Position numbers and translations under genes: made by a program. From assembly GCA_963204915.1 (NCBI GenBank), contig CAUJHS010000106.1, positions 62,001 to 126,000 on the forward strand: 64,000 nt of DNA, given 5' to 3'. This document shows positions 27,703-36,912 of this stretch, piece by piece. The notes under the pieces were generated by a model, which saw nothing but the letters and a program-made list of their open reading frames with translations, was not told the DNA's origin and searched no databases. The number at the start of each line of letters is the position of its first letter. The stretch's first letter is position 1. This stretch comes from Planctomycetota bacterium. GTDB taxonomy: Bacteria > Planctomycetota > Planctomycetia > Pirellulales > Pirellulaceae.

Positions 27703-28053
27703 GATGATTTGATGACTTGAGTGATAGGATGAAGTTTGAAACGTGCGGGGAGGAGTGACGGTAAAGTCTGAGTTAGGGGCAGGTTATAACGGCTTTGCGG
27801 CCCCCTATACTAACCCCTGTGAGCGGGAAGACCAAGAGACGATGCGTGAAAATGGGATGTTTGGAGTTCTCGTCGGGCGTGACGATCAGTCTAAATACCG
27901 CAGTTTGACTCATTCGGCCCAATTTTGTTGTTTTCCGTATTTTCCCTAGTTATCATCGAAAGGAGGTCTTTGAAGATACCGGTTTCCACACCGTTTATCC
28001 GACTTAACAGCACGTTTCAGAATCAAGGTTTGGTGATTTTCTCGAGGTCGAAC
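27703..28053. other. Divergent intergenic region
   Basis: About 350 bases between the MMPL gene and the following plus-strand gene. A strong AAAGGAGGT at 27959-27967 is followed 2 bases later by an in-frame TTG; it could mark an alternative start but the spacing is too short. No other signal is clear. Confidence 0.4.
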
Positions 28054-29409
28054 ATGCCATTTCGTTCCAGGTTTATGTGCGGGTTCGCCGTGGCGGCCCT
28101 GTATTTGGTCCTGACTCAGGGGACTTACGGGCAACAAGTGGCCGGCGTGCAGGTCGACCCTGATGGCGTATTGCGCATGCGCGTGTTTCAAAACGACTTA
28201 ACGCGGCAACGCCTCGATGCAGCGCGCGCGGGGATGGATCCTAACTTGGCCCGCCCTAGTGACTTGCGTAAAGTCTCCCTCAATCGCTTGGAAGACGCTA
28301 TCGCCGAGCGCTTAGCCGCTGGCGCTCCGATTACGGAGGACATGGCGTATCTCGCAGGTCTGACACGCATTCAGTACGTGTTCTTCTATCCGGAATCAGG
28401 CGACATTGTCGTCGCGGGGCCAGCGGAGGGCTTTCTGCCCGATGCGTCGGGCCGCGTGGTTGGCGTTGAGACAGGTCATGCCACGCTCATGCTCGAGGAC
28501 CTCGTGGCGGCCCTAAGAGCCTATCCCCCGACTGGCGAACGAGCCAAGGTAATTAGCTGCTCGATCGATCCAACGCCGGAAGGCTTGGCCAATATGCAGC
28601 AGTTTTTGGCGCAAGTCATGGGACGCATCACTCCGGGCGATGCTGATCGGGTCGTGCAAGGCTTGCGACAAAGTCTTGGCCTGCAGACCGTGTCGATCAA
28701 GGGCGTTTCACCGCAAACACACTTCGCTCAGGTTCTTGTCGAGGCTGACTATCGCATGAAGTTGATTGGGATTGGCCTGGAGCGGCCCCCGGTAAAAATC
28801 GCCAGTTACGTCGATCGCGCTAATCCGCGTGACGTGTCGCGCAATGCCCTACAACGGTGGTATTTCGTTCCTAATTATGAGTGCGTTCGGATGAGCGAGG
28901 ACGAAATGGCCATGGAACTAGTAGGTGAAGGCGTCAAGCTCGTCAGCTCGGACGAGCTGGTGCAAGCCGGGGGAGCACGTGTCGGTTCCGCGACGGTCAA
29001 CCGCGCAAGCAAAGCGTTTACTGAGAATTTCACCGAAATGTATCCGCAGTTGGCCAAACAAGTTCCTGTTTACGCTCAGTTGCGCAACTTGATTGATATG
29101 GCAATTGCCGCGGCGCATATCCAGCAACAAGATTATTACGGCCAGGCTAGCTGGGATATGCCGATCCTGAGCGACGAAAAACAATTCGCCATCGAAAAGT
29201 ATCAAACCCCACAGCACGTCGAGACGGCTTGCGCGGCGATTTGGAAAGGCAATACCTTGATGACTCCCATTGGCGGAGGTGTGAATATTCAAGCGCGTCA
29301 GGCTCTCAAGGCCGAGAATCGCTTAACTGACGATAATGGCGAACTGCAAGCCCTGCGCAGCAAAACCACCATCGACGCGCTTCCTAAGAACCACTGGTGG
29401 TGGGACTGA
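28054..29409 (+). CDS. Exported hypothetical protein, planctomycete-type (possibly DUF1598)
   Basis: 451 aa with a signal peptide (MPFRSRFMCGFAVAALYLVLTQGTYGQ). The body includes AYLAGLTRIQYVFFYPESGDIVVAGPAEGF, a run LGLQTVSIKGVSPQTHFAQVLVEADYRMKLIGIGLE, and a C-terminal WDMPILSDEKQFAIEKYQTPQHVE. These long conserved-looking segments fit an uncharacterised planctomycete family; DUF1598 is my best guess. ATG 28054 has GAGG 7 bases upstream. Confidence 0.75.
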   Translation: MPFRSRFMCGFAVAALYLVLTQGTYGQQVAGVQVDPDGVLRMRVFQNDLTRQRLDAARAGMDPNLARPSDLRKVSLNRLEDAIAERLAAGAPITEDMAYLAGLTRIQYVFFYPESGDIVVAGPAEGFLPDASGRVVGVETGHATLMLEDLVAALRAYPPTGERAKVISCSIDPTPEGLANMQQFLAQVMGRITPGDADRVVQGLRQSLGLQTVSIKGVSPQTHFAQVLVEADYRMKLIGIGLERPPVKIASYVDRANPRDVSRNALQRWYFVPNYECVRMSEDEMAMELVGEGVKLVSSDELVQAGGARVGSATVNRASKAFTENFTEMYPQLAKQVPVYAQLRNLIDMAIAAAHIQQQDYYGQASWDMPILSDEKQFAIEKYQTPQHVETACAAIWKGNTLMTPIGGGVNIQARQALKAENRLTDDNGELQALRSKTTIDALPKNHWWWD

Positions 29410-29559
29410 CCGGAATTGTCTTTCGCCAGTTCGTTTACACGCTTTGCGCGTAAACGACGTCATGGTTCGATTCGGCTGGCTGGCGGAAATTGGGGAAAGC
29501 GAGACTTTCGCGATCTGAATTCCCCCAATCCTTCTTGCCCAAAGCGTGACCTAAGCGAT

Positions 29560-30540
29560 TTATTCTTGCTCGCGAAGCCACGCGAGCAACACCTTACCGA
29601 CTTTGCCCAGAGAGTCGCCGGAACACTTGTCCGGCGTATCCTGAGTGGTATGCCAATAGGTAGGACGACCGGGCCGCGGGTAGTCAAAGTCGATGATGTC
29701 GCATGTGGGAATGCCCGCGAGGTCGTGCAACTTGATGTGGTCGTCCTGGACCCAGTGCCGCGGGCGGGCTATGAATTCGCGCACCCCTTGGCGTCGCGCG
29801 GTTTCCCAGATCGATTCAACCAAGGGACGGGTATCGGGCCAGGCGAAACTGTGCCGTTCGATGTAAAGCTCGAGGCTGCGGTCGCCCACCATATCTAGCA
29901 GGATCCCCCAGCGGTAACGATACGGCGGTGGATTGGCGATGTAGTCACGCGCGAAGTATTCCGAACCAAGAAAGTACGGGTCGCGTTGAGCATCGTACAC
30001 CAGTTCTTCGCCGTCGAAGAACACGAAGTCAATCCCGAGATTCAACTTCAAATCGGCCAAGTGCCGGCCAAGTTCGCAAAGCACCGCCACTCCGCTGGCG
30101 CCGTCGTTGGCGCCAAGGAACAAGTCGCGTCGCCGGCGTACATCAGGATCGTTATCGGGGTAGGGGCGCGTGTCGTAGTGAGCGCAAAACAAGATGCGTT
30201 GTTGCGCTTCAGGACGAAACGACACGATCAGGTTGGTCATGGGCGCGAACTGCCCCGACTGTGGATCACGACCGCGGAATTCTTGCCGAGTGACCTTCGC
30301 GCCGATCGCCTCAAAATGCTCGGTGAGGTAGGCCTGCTGTCGCTCCATGCCTTGCGTGCCGCTGACGCGGCGACCCATGGCGCAAATGTCGAGCAAGTGC
30401 TGATACGCGCGATCGCCTTGGAATGGCGACACTTCGCGAACGGGCGGCGCTCCCTTACCGATGACGGGACTAACGGCGACGATAATCCATGTCGCTAAGA
30501 GGAGCCCCCACACGGACATGAACGCTCGGAGCTTGGACAT
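29560..30540 (-). CDS. M28 family metallopeptidase, glutaminyl-cyclase-like
   Basis: 326 aa. An N-terminal hydrophobic segment (VWGLLLATWIIVAVSPVI) indicates export. The zinc ligands of the M28 fold are visible: His in LFCAHYDTRP, Asp in FLGANDGASGVAVL, Glu in FFDGEELVYD, Asp in LLDMVGDRS and His in YWHTTQDTPDKC. The pattern YFLGSEYFARDY and YWHTTQDTPDK resembles glutaminyl-peptide cyclotransferases more than aminopeptidases, so either activity is possible. Its stop and start abut the cytochrome fusion gene (30541), so it is the second gene of that operon. Confidence 0.85.
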   Translation of the reverse strand: MSKLRAFMSVWGLLLATWIIVAVSPVIGKGAPPVREVSPFQGDRAYQHLLDICAMGRRVSGTQGMERQQAYLTEHFEAIGAKVTRQEFRGRDPQSGQFAPMTNLIVSFRPEAQQRILFCAHYDTRPYPDNDPDVRRRRDLFLGANDGASGVAVLCELGRHLADLKLNLGIDFVFFDGEELVYDAQRDPYFLGSEYFARDYIANPPPYRYRWGILLDMVGDRSLELYIERHSFAWPDTRPLVESIWETARRQGVREFIARPRHWVQDDHIKLHDLAGIPTCDIIDFDYPRPGRPTYWHTTQDTPDKCSGDSLGKVGKVLLAWLREQE

Positions 30541-32289
30541 TTAGTCCTTTCCATAGTGCTTGATTTGCTCCCAATATTCCGCGAAGGCGCCTTCCTTCTG
30601 GAAGTTGGGATCGTTGTCCAAGTCGTGGCATTCCAAGCACTTTTTCTCGGCCTGAGCGAGCGGCAAACGCATGCTCTCGCGGAGCAAGATTTTCTCCGCC
30701 TCTTCGAGATCCAGTTCGCCCATTTCGGCGGCGACATGTTTTGAGCCGGGTCCATGACAATTCTCGCAGCCGTTGCCATGCAAAAGTTTCGATTGTTCAA
30801 GGTTCACATAACCCGACTTATAGGGGAAATAGCCTTGAGGATCCCAACCGGTCACATGGCAGCTTATGCATTCCGGGTCATGGTGGCGCGGAATTTCCAC
30901 TCTTTCTCCCGGATGCACAAGCGACTCGAGTGCGTGATGGTGTGGCGTATTTTGCCAGATTTCGTAAGCGGTCGTGTGACATTCGCCGCAGGTCTGAGAA
31001 CCGACGAACTCATTTCCCGAAGGATGCGTGACGGGACGCAGGCCTAAGCCTTCCAAGCCTTCACTTTGTAGTGCGTCTTGATAGGCGGCTAACAATTTCA
31101 GCATGAACGGCGAATCCGCTAGTGCTTTGTCCAACCCGACGCGTTCGTACCGAAAACGGTTCTCAGGATCGTCGAATACGCCAAGCACTCCGGCGTACAT
31201 CGATTTTTCACCAATGAGGATCAACTGCGTATCGCCGATTTTTTCCGGGCTGGTAGGCGGTTCGCCAGCACCCGCGGCGGCTACGATGATGTCGAACTGC
31301 GGAAACTTCTCTGCCAACGCCTTTGACTCCTCATATTCGGCGTTCGCTAATAGAATGAGCACGTTGCAACCTGCCGCTTCAAGTTGTGGCAAGACCTTTT
31401 GAAGCCCTTCTTCGGCCGAAGATTTCTCAATCTCCTCGCTTTGTAGTTTTTTCAGGCGCTCGCTGCCTAAGATCGCCGTGACGCCGATTTTTTCGCCGCC
31501 GGCCTCGATAATGCGGTGCGATTTCGTCAGTCCGTACAGACTGGCGTTGGCGCACAGAAAGGGACTTTGCCAATCGGCTGAGTCTGACAACGCCGACAAC
31601 AACTCGCCACCGGAAAGACGCAAATCGTCGGGGCCCAGCGCTACCGCCTTGTAGTTAAGTTTCTTCAGCCCTTCCGTGGTGACCTGAAACTTGATTTCCG
31701 CCTGGCGACCGTAACGGCGCACCTGATTGCCGGCATCGAAAGGCAGCACGGTCCAACCTTTTTCCACCAACTGTTCGTAAAGCGTGTGTCGGCGCGCCAA
31801 TCCGCCTTTTTGATTGGTTAAACCTGCGCAACCGCATGGCTCCAAGTAACCATTCTGCCGTCCCGTGAGCATGAAAACGTATTTGGGCTCCGGCCAGTCG
31901 GCAAAATGCGCCTGGTGCGGAGCCTTTGGCCCTGGGGCAACTTCAGCCGCTGCGACGGACTCCACGGGAGGCTCGGAGAAACCTTCGTGAACCTCCGGCG
32001 CTCCAGCGCCAACTTTCGTCGTTGTTGGCGGCGGCGGGGCAGATTCAGGCGCCACTTGGGGTGGAATGTCGCTAGTCCCCGAGGCGATCTTCGACGAGTC
32101 CTCGTTCAACGTCTCGGCTGGCGCCGGCGTCGTGGAAAGCCCCGTTTCCGGCGGAGAATTCTCAACGGACGGTGGGCCGTTCTTCGAGGTTGAAGGTTCG
32201 CGCGAGGCGGGGCACCCCATCGCCATGGCCATGGTCGCCGCCAATAAAAAACTAATGACCGCGGCGTTCCAAGAGTAAGATTTATGCAT
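30541..32289 (-). CDS. Lipoprotein fusing a UshA-like metallophosphatase domain to a tetraheme c554-type cytochrome
   Basis: 582 aa. The leader MHKSYSWNAAVISFLLAATMAMAMGC has a lipobox cysteine, so it is a lipoprotein. A low-complexity linker follows (about residues 25-125). Residues about 130-400 read like a 5-nucleotidase/UshA-type metallophosphatase (YVFMLTGRQNGYLEPCGCAGL, QKGGLARRHTLYE, NYKAVALGPDDLRL). The C-terminus has four CxxCH heme sites: TCGECH, CISCH, CENCH and CLECH, as in cytochrome c554. ATG 32289 has AGAGGTGAG upstream. I see no classical phosphatase metal ligands with certainty, so that domain may be inactive. It is probably a periplasmic redox protein. Confidence 0.85.
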   Translation of the reverse strand: MHKSYSWNAAVISFLLAATMAMAMGCPASREPSTSKNGPPSVENSPPETGLSTTPAPAETLNEDSSKIASGTSDIPPQVAPESAPPPPTTTKVGAGAPEVHEGFSEPPVESVAAAEVAPGPKAPHQAHFADWPEPKYVFMLTGRQNGYLEPCGCAGLTNQKGGLARRHTLYEQLVEKGWTVLPFDAGNQVRRYGRQAEIKFQVTTEGLKKLNYKAVALGPDDLRLSGGELLSALSDSADWQSPFLCANASLYGLTKSHRIIEAGGEKIGVTAILGSERLKKLQSEEIEKSSAEEGLQKVLPQLEAAGCNVLILLANAEYEESKALAEKFPQFDIIVAAAGAGEPPTSPEKIGDTQLILIGEKSMYAGVLGVFDDPENRFRYERVGLDKALADSPFMLKLLAAYQDALQSEGLEGLGLRPVTHPSGNEFVGSQTCGECHTTAYEIWQNTPHHHALESLVHPGERVEIPRHHDPECISCHVTGWDPQGYFPYKSGYVNLEQSKLLHGNGCENCHGPGSKHVAAEMGELDLEEAEKILLRESMRLPLAQAEKKCLECHDLDNDPNFQKEGAFAEYWEQIKHYGKD

Positions 32290-32485
32290 GCTCACCTCTT
32301 CGTCCTTGAAGCTTAGTGAAACGCCAAACGAGGCTGCCGCATCCATCGCGTGTGGTGTGAGGTTGACTCCACGGCGGGAGCCAAACCTGGCGCCGGCGAT
32401 CGCTTAGGTTTCGAATCGTAGGGGATCCCTGTCGTTCCCGCCCGCTGGACCGAGCGGAATGCGGGGCGCAAGCGGTGTTGTCGTG

Positions 32486-33676
32486 TTAAGACGCCTTTTC
32501 GACGAGGAAACTAACGTACACGTGTGCTTGCTTCGCGTCGGGGTGCGTTGTTTCCAGTTCAATGCTTCCGAGTTCGCCAGGGCGCGCACCCAAATAGTCC
32601 CCCAGGGGGGCGCTGGGCGGGATGGTAATTTGCATCGGAACCATAATCACTGCACCGTTATTTAGTTCTCGCGGTTCGCCCAACGTCGCTTGTAACGAAT
32701 TCTCCGGCGAAATCTTTGCGATGCGCAGTTCCACCTCATTGCGATGAGGGCCTTTGATCATCACGTGGATCGTCTTGGTGACGCCTTTTCCTTGCGGAAC
32801 GGCTCCTATCTTCAACGTACTCCTCTCGCTGTCAAAACCTGAGCCAGTAAACGTGATGTCGCCAACAGCTCTCCCCTCGATGGTCGCTGCGAGTTCATGC
32901 GTCGTTGCGGCTTGAACCGTGAGGCGGATTTTCTGGTTTATCGGCCCTAAAGGCAACCCTGGTTTTGTCGTTAGTACGACGGCGACCCCCCCCTTGGCGC
33001 CGGGTTCCGATTCTACCTCCTCGGCCGACAGCGGCCGAAATTCGACATCAAACATGTCGGCGCCTTCAGGTTTCTCAAAGTCGTGCTTCGTAATCTTTAC
33101 TCCGTCTCCCCGATAGTCGTAGACGTTGATGATCGACTCGTGGGGTTCGCTACTGGAAATAGCCCCATAGAACACGTCCGGAGGAACGAGACGAACGGCC
33201 TGGGCAATGCGGCCTTCGACGCTGATTCGAATCGACGGCTGCGACGGATCATTCGTGAGAATCACCCCGCCGTGAGCGAAATGGTCTGTCAAAACTTTGG
33301 GCTTCCATTCCAACGTGACCTCAGTCGAACCACCGGGGGGGATGGGTTCGCCCGACAAGTTCGCAATGGTGCACGAACAAGTAAATTCGCCTTTGGTTAA
33401 CTCGAGCGGTGCGGTTCCCACATTGCGAAACGTAAATACATACGTACCGGTCTCATCGAAATCCATGGTTCCGAAATTATGCAAATAGGAGTCCTCCCGC
33501 TTTTCGCCGCCTTCGACCAACACCTTGGCGGCGGTGCGTTCGGCCGGCAGTCCGTTTCCTGCAGCGTCGGGCACAGGGTAAATCGATACGGAGCCCATAA
33601 ACTCGGAGCCAACAATACCGCTGCCAATAGCCAGCCCGACCGTTAAGGCAATGAGCGCCAACACCCAAGTCTTCAT
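32486..33676 (-). CDS. Exported DUF1573 protein
   Basis: 396 aa. An N-terminal hydrophobic anchor (VLALIALTVGLAIGSGIVG) is followed by an immunoglobulin-like DUF1573 domain: HNFGTMDFDETGTYVFTFRNVGTAPLEL followed by FTCSCTIANLSGEPIPPGGSTEV and a further beta-rich domain. The family is abundant in planctomycetes and Bacteroidetes and its role is unknown. ATG 33676 is preferred to GTG 33685 because AGGTG lies 6 bases upstream. Confidence 0.88.
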   Translation of the reverse strand: MKTWVLALIALTVGLAIGSGIVGSEFMGSVSIYPVPDAAGNGLPAERTAAKVLVEGGEKREDSYLHNFGTMDFDETGTYVFTFRNVGTAPLELTKGEFTCSCTIANLSGEPIPPGGSTEVTLEWKPKVLTDHFAHGGVILTNDPSQPSIRISVEGRIAQAVRLVPPDVFYGAISSSEPHESIINVYDYRGDGVKITKHDFEKPEGADMFDVEFRPLSAEEVESEPGAKGGVAVVLTTKPGLPLGPINQKIRLTVQAATTHELAATIEGRAVGDITFTGSGFDSERSTLKIGAVPQGKGVTKTIHVMIKGPHRNEVELRIAKISPENSLQATLGEPRELNNGAVIMVPMQITIPPSAPLGDYLGARPGELGSIELETTHPDAKQAHVYVSFLVEKAS

Positions 33677-33821
33677 CAAGCGCACCTGATATTCGAGAAC
33701 GGATTTGTCAGATTATGCGGTCGCGAGTTGAACGGCGGACATGGCCCACAGCGCGTGAAACCGCGGCGGCGCCGAACAGCTCGGCGAGTGTATGATCGAT
33801 CGGGACGCCCCTCGCGTTCAA

Positions 33822-36092
33822 TTACTCCGGCATTCGTATTGAAGCAGATGTTTTCAGTTTACGCAGCTTTTGGGCGAGCTGTTCAAGATTTTTGACGTTT
33901 GAGTCTTCAGGCGCTGGCAAAACAGCTAACTTGTACTCCTCATGGGGGTTGAGTAGGTCGAGCTGAAGAGCCGTTTCTGCCGATTTCGCCGCCTCGGAGG
34001 GACGTTGGCTCAGGTGCAATCGCCATGCAAGTTCGACATGCAACGCCGCATTCACGGGATATCGGTTGATGGCCTGCTGAAACGCGGTCACGGCGGCATC
34101 GAGGTGCATCGAATCGGGTTGGACGTGATACGCGCGTGCGTGCATCTCGCCAATCGCCTTCCGAAGCGTGAATGATCGTGCATCGCGTTTCACCGCTTCT
34201 TCACAGGAGTGTTGAAATTCGACGAACTTCTCGGGAGACGGACGGCGGCGCCACTGCTCTAACATAAGGTTGGCTAGCTCGCTCCAGGGTTGCGCAGAAT
34301 AGGGGTCGGCCTTGGCTGCAACTCGAAGCGCCTCCTCGGCTTCGTTCAGGCGTCCTTGTTGGGCAAGGTCCGACGCGCGCCGCAGGTGCGCATTGGACGT
34401 CAATGTTGGCCCATATGCTGTGAAATAACACCAACCCGCAAGGGCGAATGCCGCCGCCGCCAAACCTGCAGCCAGTCTTGGCGTGACGATTCGCGGAGCC
34501 GGCTCCGCTTCGGCCGCGTTTTGTGCAAGCGCCGCCCACAACCATAAGTTGGTCGCGACCGAGGCGAAGCCAATTCCGCCTGCCGCCAGCAAGTTGACTG
34601 CAAGTACGAAGATCGCCGCCAACAACATGTTGGACGAAAGCGACCCTCGACACGTCCATGGATGGAGTAATGCGATGCAAACCAGCGCCGCGGGAAAGCC
34701 AATCCCTAGCATGACCGAATCCAGGGGATACTGTGCAGCCAAGGAAATCGGAAAGGCCAAGAGGAAACCGGCGGCTGCTCCCACATAAACGCGTTGCGGC
34801 GAGCCAGGGTTGGACGCGTCTGATTTCTCGGCTCGCGCCAAGTCCGCCAAGTCCTTGGTATCGGGTAGGGGTGTATTCTGGGGTGAAGCACCTTGTACGT
34901 CGCGCATCAACAAAACGAACACGGCGGTGAACGCTATTAGGGCGAAGATTCCTGCTGAGGCCCAGATTTCCAAAAGAAAGTTGTGCGGGTCTGCAACCGA
35001 CTCACTCGCCTGTGGCAATTTATAAGCGGTGTAGAACGCTTGAAAATTTCCAACGCCAACGCCCCATAAAGCATGTTCTCGAATCATCGCGGCCGTCGCC
35101 TGCCAATATTCCAATCGATACAACAGAGACTTTGGCGCTTCGCTAAGCACCTTGATGTCAACCCCGCCTACGGCGACGGCCGTCGCCAAGAGCACGGTCG
35201 TTGCAACGCCTGCCAGGGCGGCGACGCGCCAATCGACCTTTTTGGCGCCGCGCCGAGCCAGGTAAGCCAACAGCAACATCCCGCAAAAGGTCGCGAGCCA
35301 AGCCGCTCGACTCTTGGTAAGAAACAGACATCCGCCGATGACCAAGAGCGTTAGGATGATTCCGGCCAGAACGCGGTTTCGCCCCTCCATGCGCGAGATT
35401 CCAACCCGCAGCCCGATTCCAGCAGCCAAGACGAGCCACGGCGCCAAAAACCCCGCCAAGGAGTTCGTCAGGGCGAACGTGGCGATTGGCTCTAAGCTGC
35501 CAACACGGTTGCGAAATAGACGTTCCGTTTGCGGGTCCGGATTGACCCCCAAACCGCCGTCGATAAACGCTTGCTGGGGATTCTCCGCCAGTTGCGCGCG
35601 CATCTGTGGGAACGAGACGAAGTACTGGTAGTACGCAAACATGCTTAAGGCGACCGCCAGCGCGATCATGACCGCCACGATGGCCCGCTGTTCGACTCGC
35701 GAGACGATCGTCTGACGAACCAGGAAAAACACGACGGCAAACGAAACCCATTGCCAGACGGAATTGATCGTGGCCCGCGGATTTCCCTCCCACAGGTTCA
35801 GCCAACCGCTGAACGCCACAATTCCGGCAAACAACGCGACTGCGCCCAAGGTGGCGTCGACTCGGACCGTAGCGCGTTTTTTGATCACGCACGCCACCGT
35901 CCACGCCGCCAGCAATACCAGCCACAGCATGTTGAGATACAAGCCGGAACCGCCTTCGGCGACCGATTCCGAAGGAATGAGCGGCGTCACCACCAATAAC
36001 GCTGCGATGCCGGCGCTCATCCACGATTGGTGGGGTGCGTCCAGCGGCCGTGACTTCATTAAACGGTTTGGGGGGGTCCGAGGCGGCCGCAT
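33822..36092 (-). CDS. O-antigen ligase / Wzy-type polymerase-like membrane protein with TPR tail
   Basis: About 756 aa. At least ten transmembrane segments span residues about 25-540. The O-antigen ligase domain shows FLTKSRAAWLATFCGMLLLAYLA, a large periplasmic loop, and ALWGVGVGNFQAFYTAY with DPHNFLLEIWASAGIFALI, which carry the conserved polar residues of the family. The C-terminal 200 residues look like tetratricopeptide repeats (ADLAQQGRLNEAEEALRVAAKADPYSAQPWSELANLM). Start is uncertain: ATG 36092 or 36059, neither with a clear ribosome binding site. It may act with the sugar transferase at 23.4 kb, but they are not adjacent. Confidence 0.82.
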   Translation of the reverse strand: MRPPRTPPNRLMKSRPLDAPHQSWMSAGIAALLVVTPLIPSESVAEGGSGLYLNMLWLVLLAAWTVACVIKKRATVRVDATLGAVALFAGIVAFSGWLNLWEGNPRATINSVWQWVSFAVVFFLVRQTIVSRVEQRAIVAVMIALAVALSMFAYYQYFVSFPQMRAQLAENPQQAFIDGGLGVNPDPQTERLFRNRVGSLEPIATFALTNSLAGFLAPWLVLAAGIGLRVGISRMEGRNRVLAGIILTLLVIGGCLFLTKSRAAWLATFCGMLLLAYLARRGAKKVDWRVAALAGVATTVLLATAVAVGGVDIKVLSEAPKSLLYRLEYWQATAAMIREHALWGVGVGNFQAFYTAYKLPQASESVADPHNFLLEIWASAGIFALIAFTAVFVLLMRDVQGASPQNTPLPDTKDLADLARAEKSDASNPGSPQRVYVGAAAGFLLAFPISLAAQYPLDSVMLGIGFPAALVCIALLHPWTCRGSLSSNMLLAAIFVLAVNLLAAGGIGFASVATNLWLWAALAQNAAEAEPAPRIVTPRLAAGLAAAAFALAGWCYFTAYGPTLTSNAHLRRASDLAQQGRLNEAEEALRVAAKADPYSAQPWSELANLMLEQWRRRPSPEKFVEFQHSCEEAVKRDARSFTLRKAIGEMHARAYHVQPDSMHLDAAVTAFQQAINRYPVNAALHVELAWRLHLSQRPSEAAKSAETALQLDLLNPHEEYKLAVLPAPEDSNVKNLEQLAQKLRKLKTSASIRMPE

Positions 36093-36256
36093 TTCTCAAC
36101 GTTTCAAGGCAATGGCACCCAGTTCGGACGCCATCCCGCACTTGGTTGAATAGAGTCTCATTCACGCTCAAAGTTGGGATGGCGGCGTCCATTCAGACTA
36201 GCCGTCGCAGCGGTGATTTGCTATCAGGGACGATCCATGGAAAACGGATCATATGG

Positions 36257-36285
36257 TTGTCAAAGTTGACGACTGGGCGTATGAT
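36257..36285 (+). promoter_or_regulatory. Predicted sigma-70 promoter of the feo operon
   Basis: A -35 TTGTCA (36257-36262) and a -10 TATGAT (36280-36285) are separated by exactly 17 bases. Transcription would start near 36292, about 40 bases before the first feoA codon. Confidence 0.7.
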
Positions 36286-36297
36286 CACCTTATCTGT

Positions 36298-36316
36298 AAT
36301 GAGACTCGTTCTCACT
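36298..36316. promoter_or_regulatory. Fur-like operator
   Basis: An inverted repeat TGAGACTCGTTCTCA (36300-36314) within AATGAGACTCGTTCTCACT resembles a Fur box of the TGAGAATGATTCTCA kind. It lies just after the predicted transcription start of the iron-uptake operon, where a repressor would block transcription. The identity of the regulator is inferred. Confidence 0.55.
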
Positions 36317-36332
36317 AACCCCGCTTGCCATT

Positions 36333-36578
36333 ATGACTGCCGTGCATGATCTTGTCCCGCTGAATATGGCGCCCGTCGGACAAACGGCCTATGTCGCCCA
36401 TTTGATGGGGCAAGCGGACGACGTTCACCGGCTCAAGGAATTGGGCCTGCGTGAAGGCGCGATGGTTGAAGTTGTTCAGTCTGGTACGCCGTGCATTATT
36501 CGCTTGGCGGGGCATAAGTTGTGCTTTCGCGACTGTGAAGAATGCCGTGTTCTTGTGCGGTTAGGCGCTTCCCGATGA
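36333..36578 (+). CDS. feoA: FeoA-like ferrous iron transport accessory protein
   Basis: 81 aa SH3-like FeoA protein: VGQTAYVAHLMGQADDVHRLKELGLREGAMVEVVQSG followed by CIIRLAGHKLCFRDCEECRVLV. It has more cysteines than usual at the end (CFRDCEEC). It is a cytoplasmic partner of FeoB. It overlaps the next feoA by ATGA (36575-36578). Confidence 0.9.
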   Translation: MTAVHDLVPLNMAPVGQTAYVAHLMGQADDVHRLKELGLREGAMVEVVQSGTPCIIRLAGHKLCFRDCEECRVLVRLGASR

Positions 36579-36793
36579 CCACTCTGGCCGAACTCTCCGT
36601 TGGACAATCCGCCACCGTACAGTCGGTGCAGGGTCACGATGAGATCGCCGTCCGGTTGCTGGAAATGGGCCTGACCCCTGGTGTTGATGTCAAAGTGGTC
36701 GGGTCGGCATTGCTCGGCGATCCCGTGGAATTGGAAGTCCGCGGCTACCGCTTGAGTTTGCGCAAGTCTGAAGCCAAACGAGTTAATGTCTGA
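36575..36793 (+). CDS. feoA: Second FeoA-like protein
   Basis: 72 aa: MTTLAELSVGQSATVQSVQGHDEIAVRLLEMGLTPGVDVKVVGSALLGDPVELEVRGYRLSLRKSEAKRVNV is a textbook FeoA fold with the conserved LLEMGLTPG. The ATG overlaps the first feoA stop, so translation is coupled. feoB starts 119 bases later. Two FeoA domains encoded separately may form a heterodimer on FeoB. Confidence 0.93.
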   Translation: MTTLAELSVGQSATVQSVQGHDEIAVRLLEMGLTPGVDVKVVGSALLGDPVELEVRGYRLSLRKSEAKRVNV

Positions 36794-36912
36794 CGCCCTG
36801 AGCGCCGCGACTGTTAGAGCGAGCGCGACCGGATGAAATTAGGATGTACCATGCCGTCGCGTTGTCCATGTGAGCGACAACACGACTCCCTCCCTGCTCT
36901 CTCCCGCCTGTC

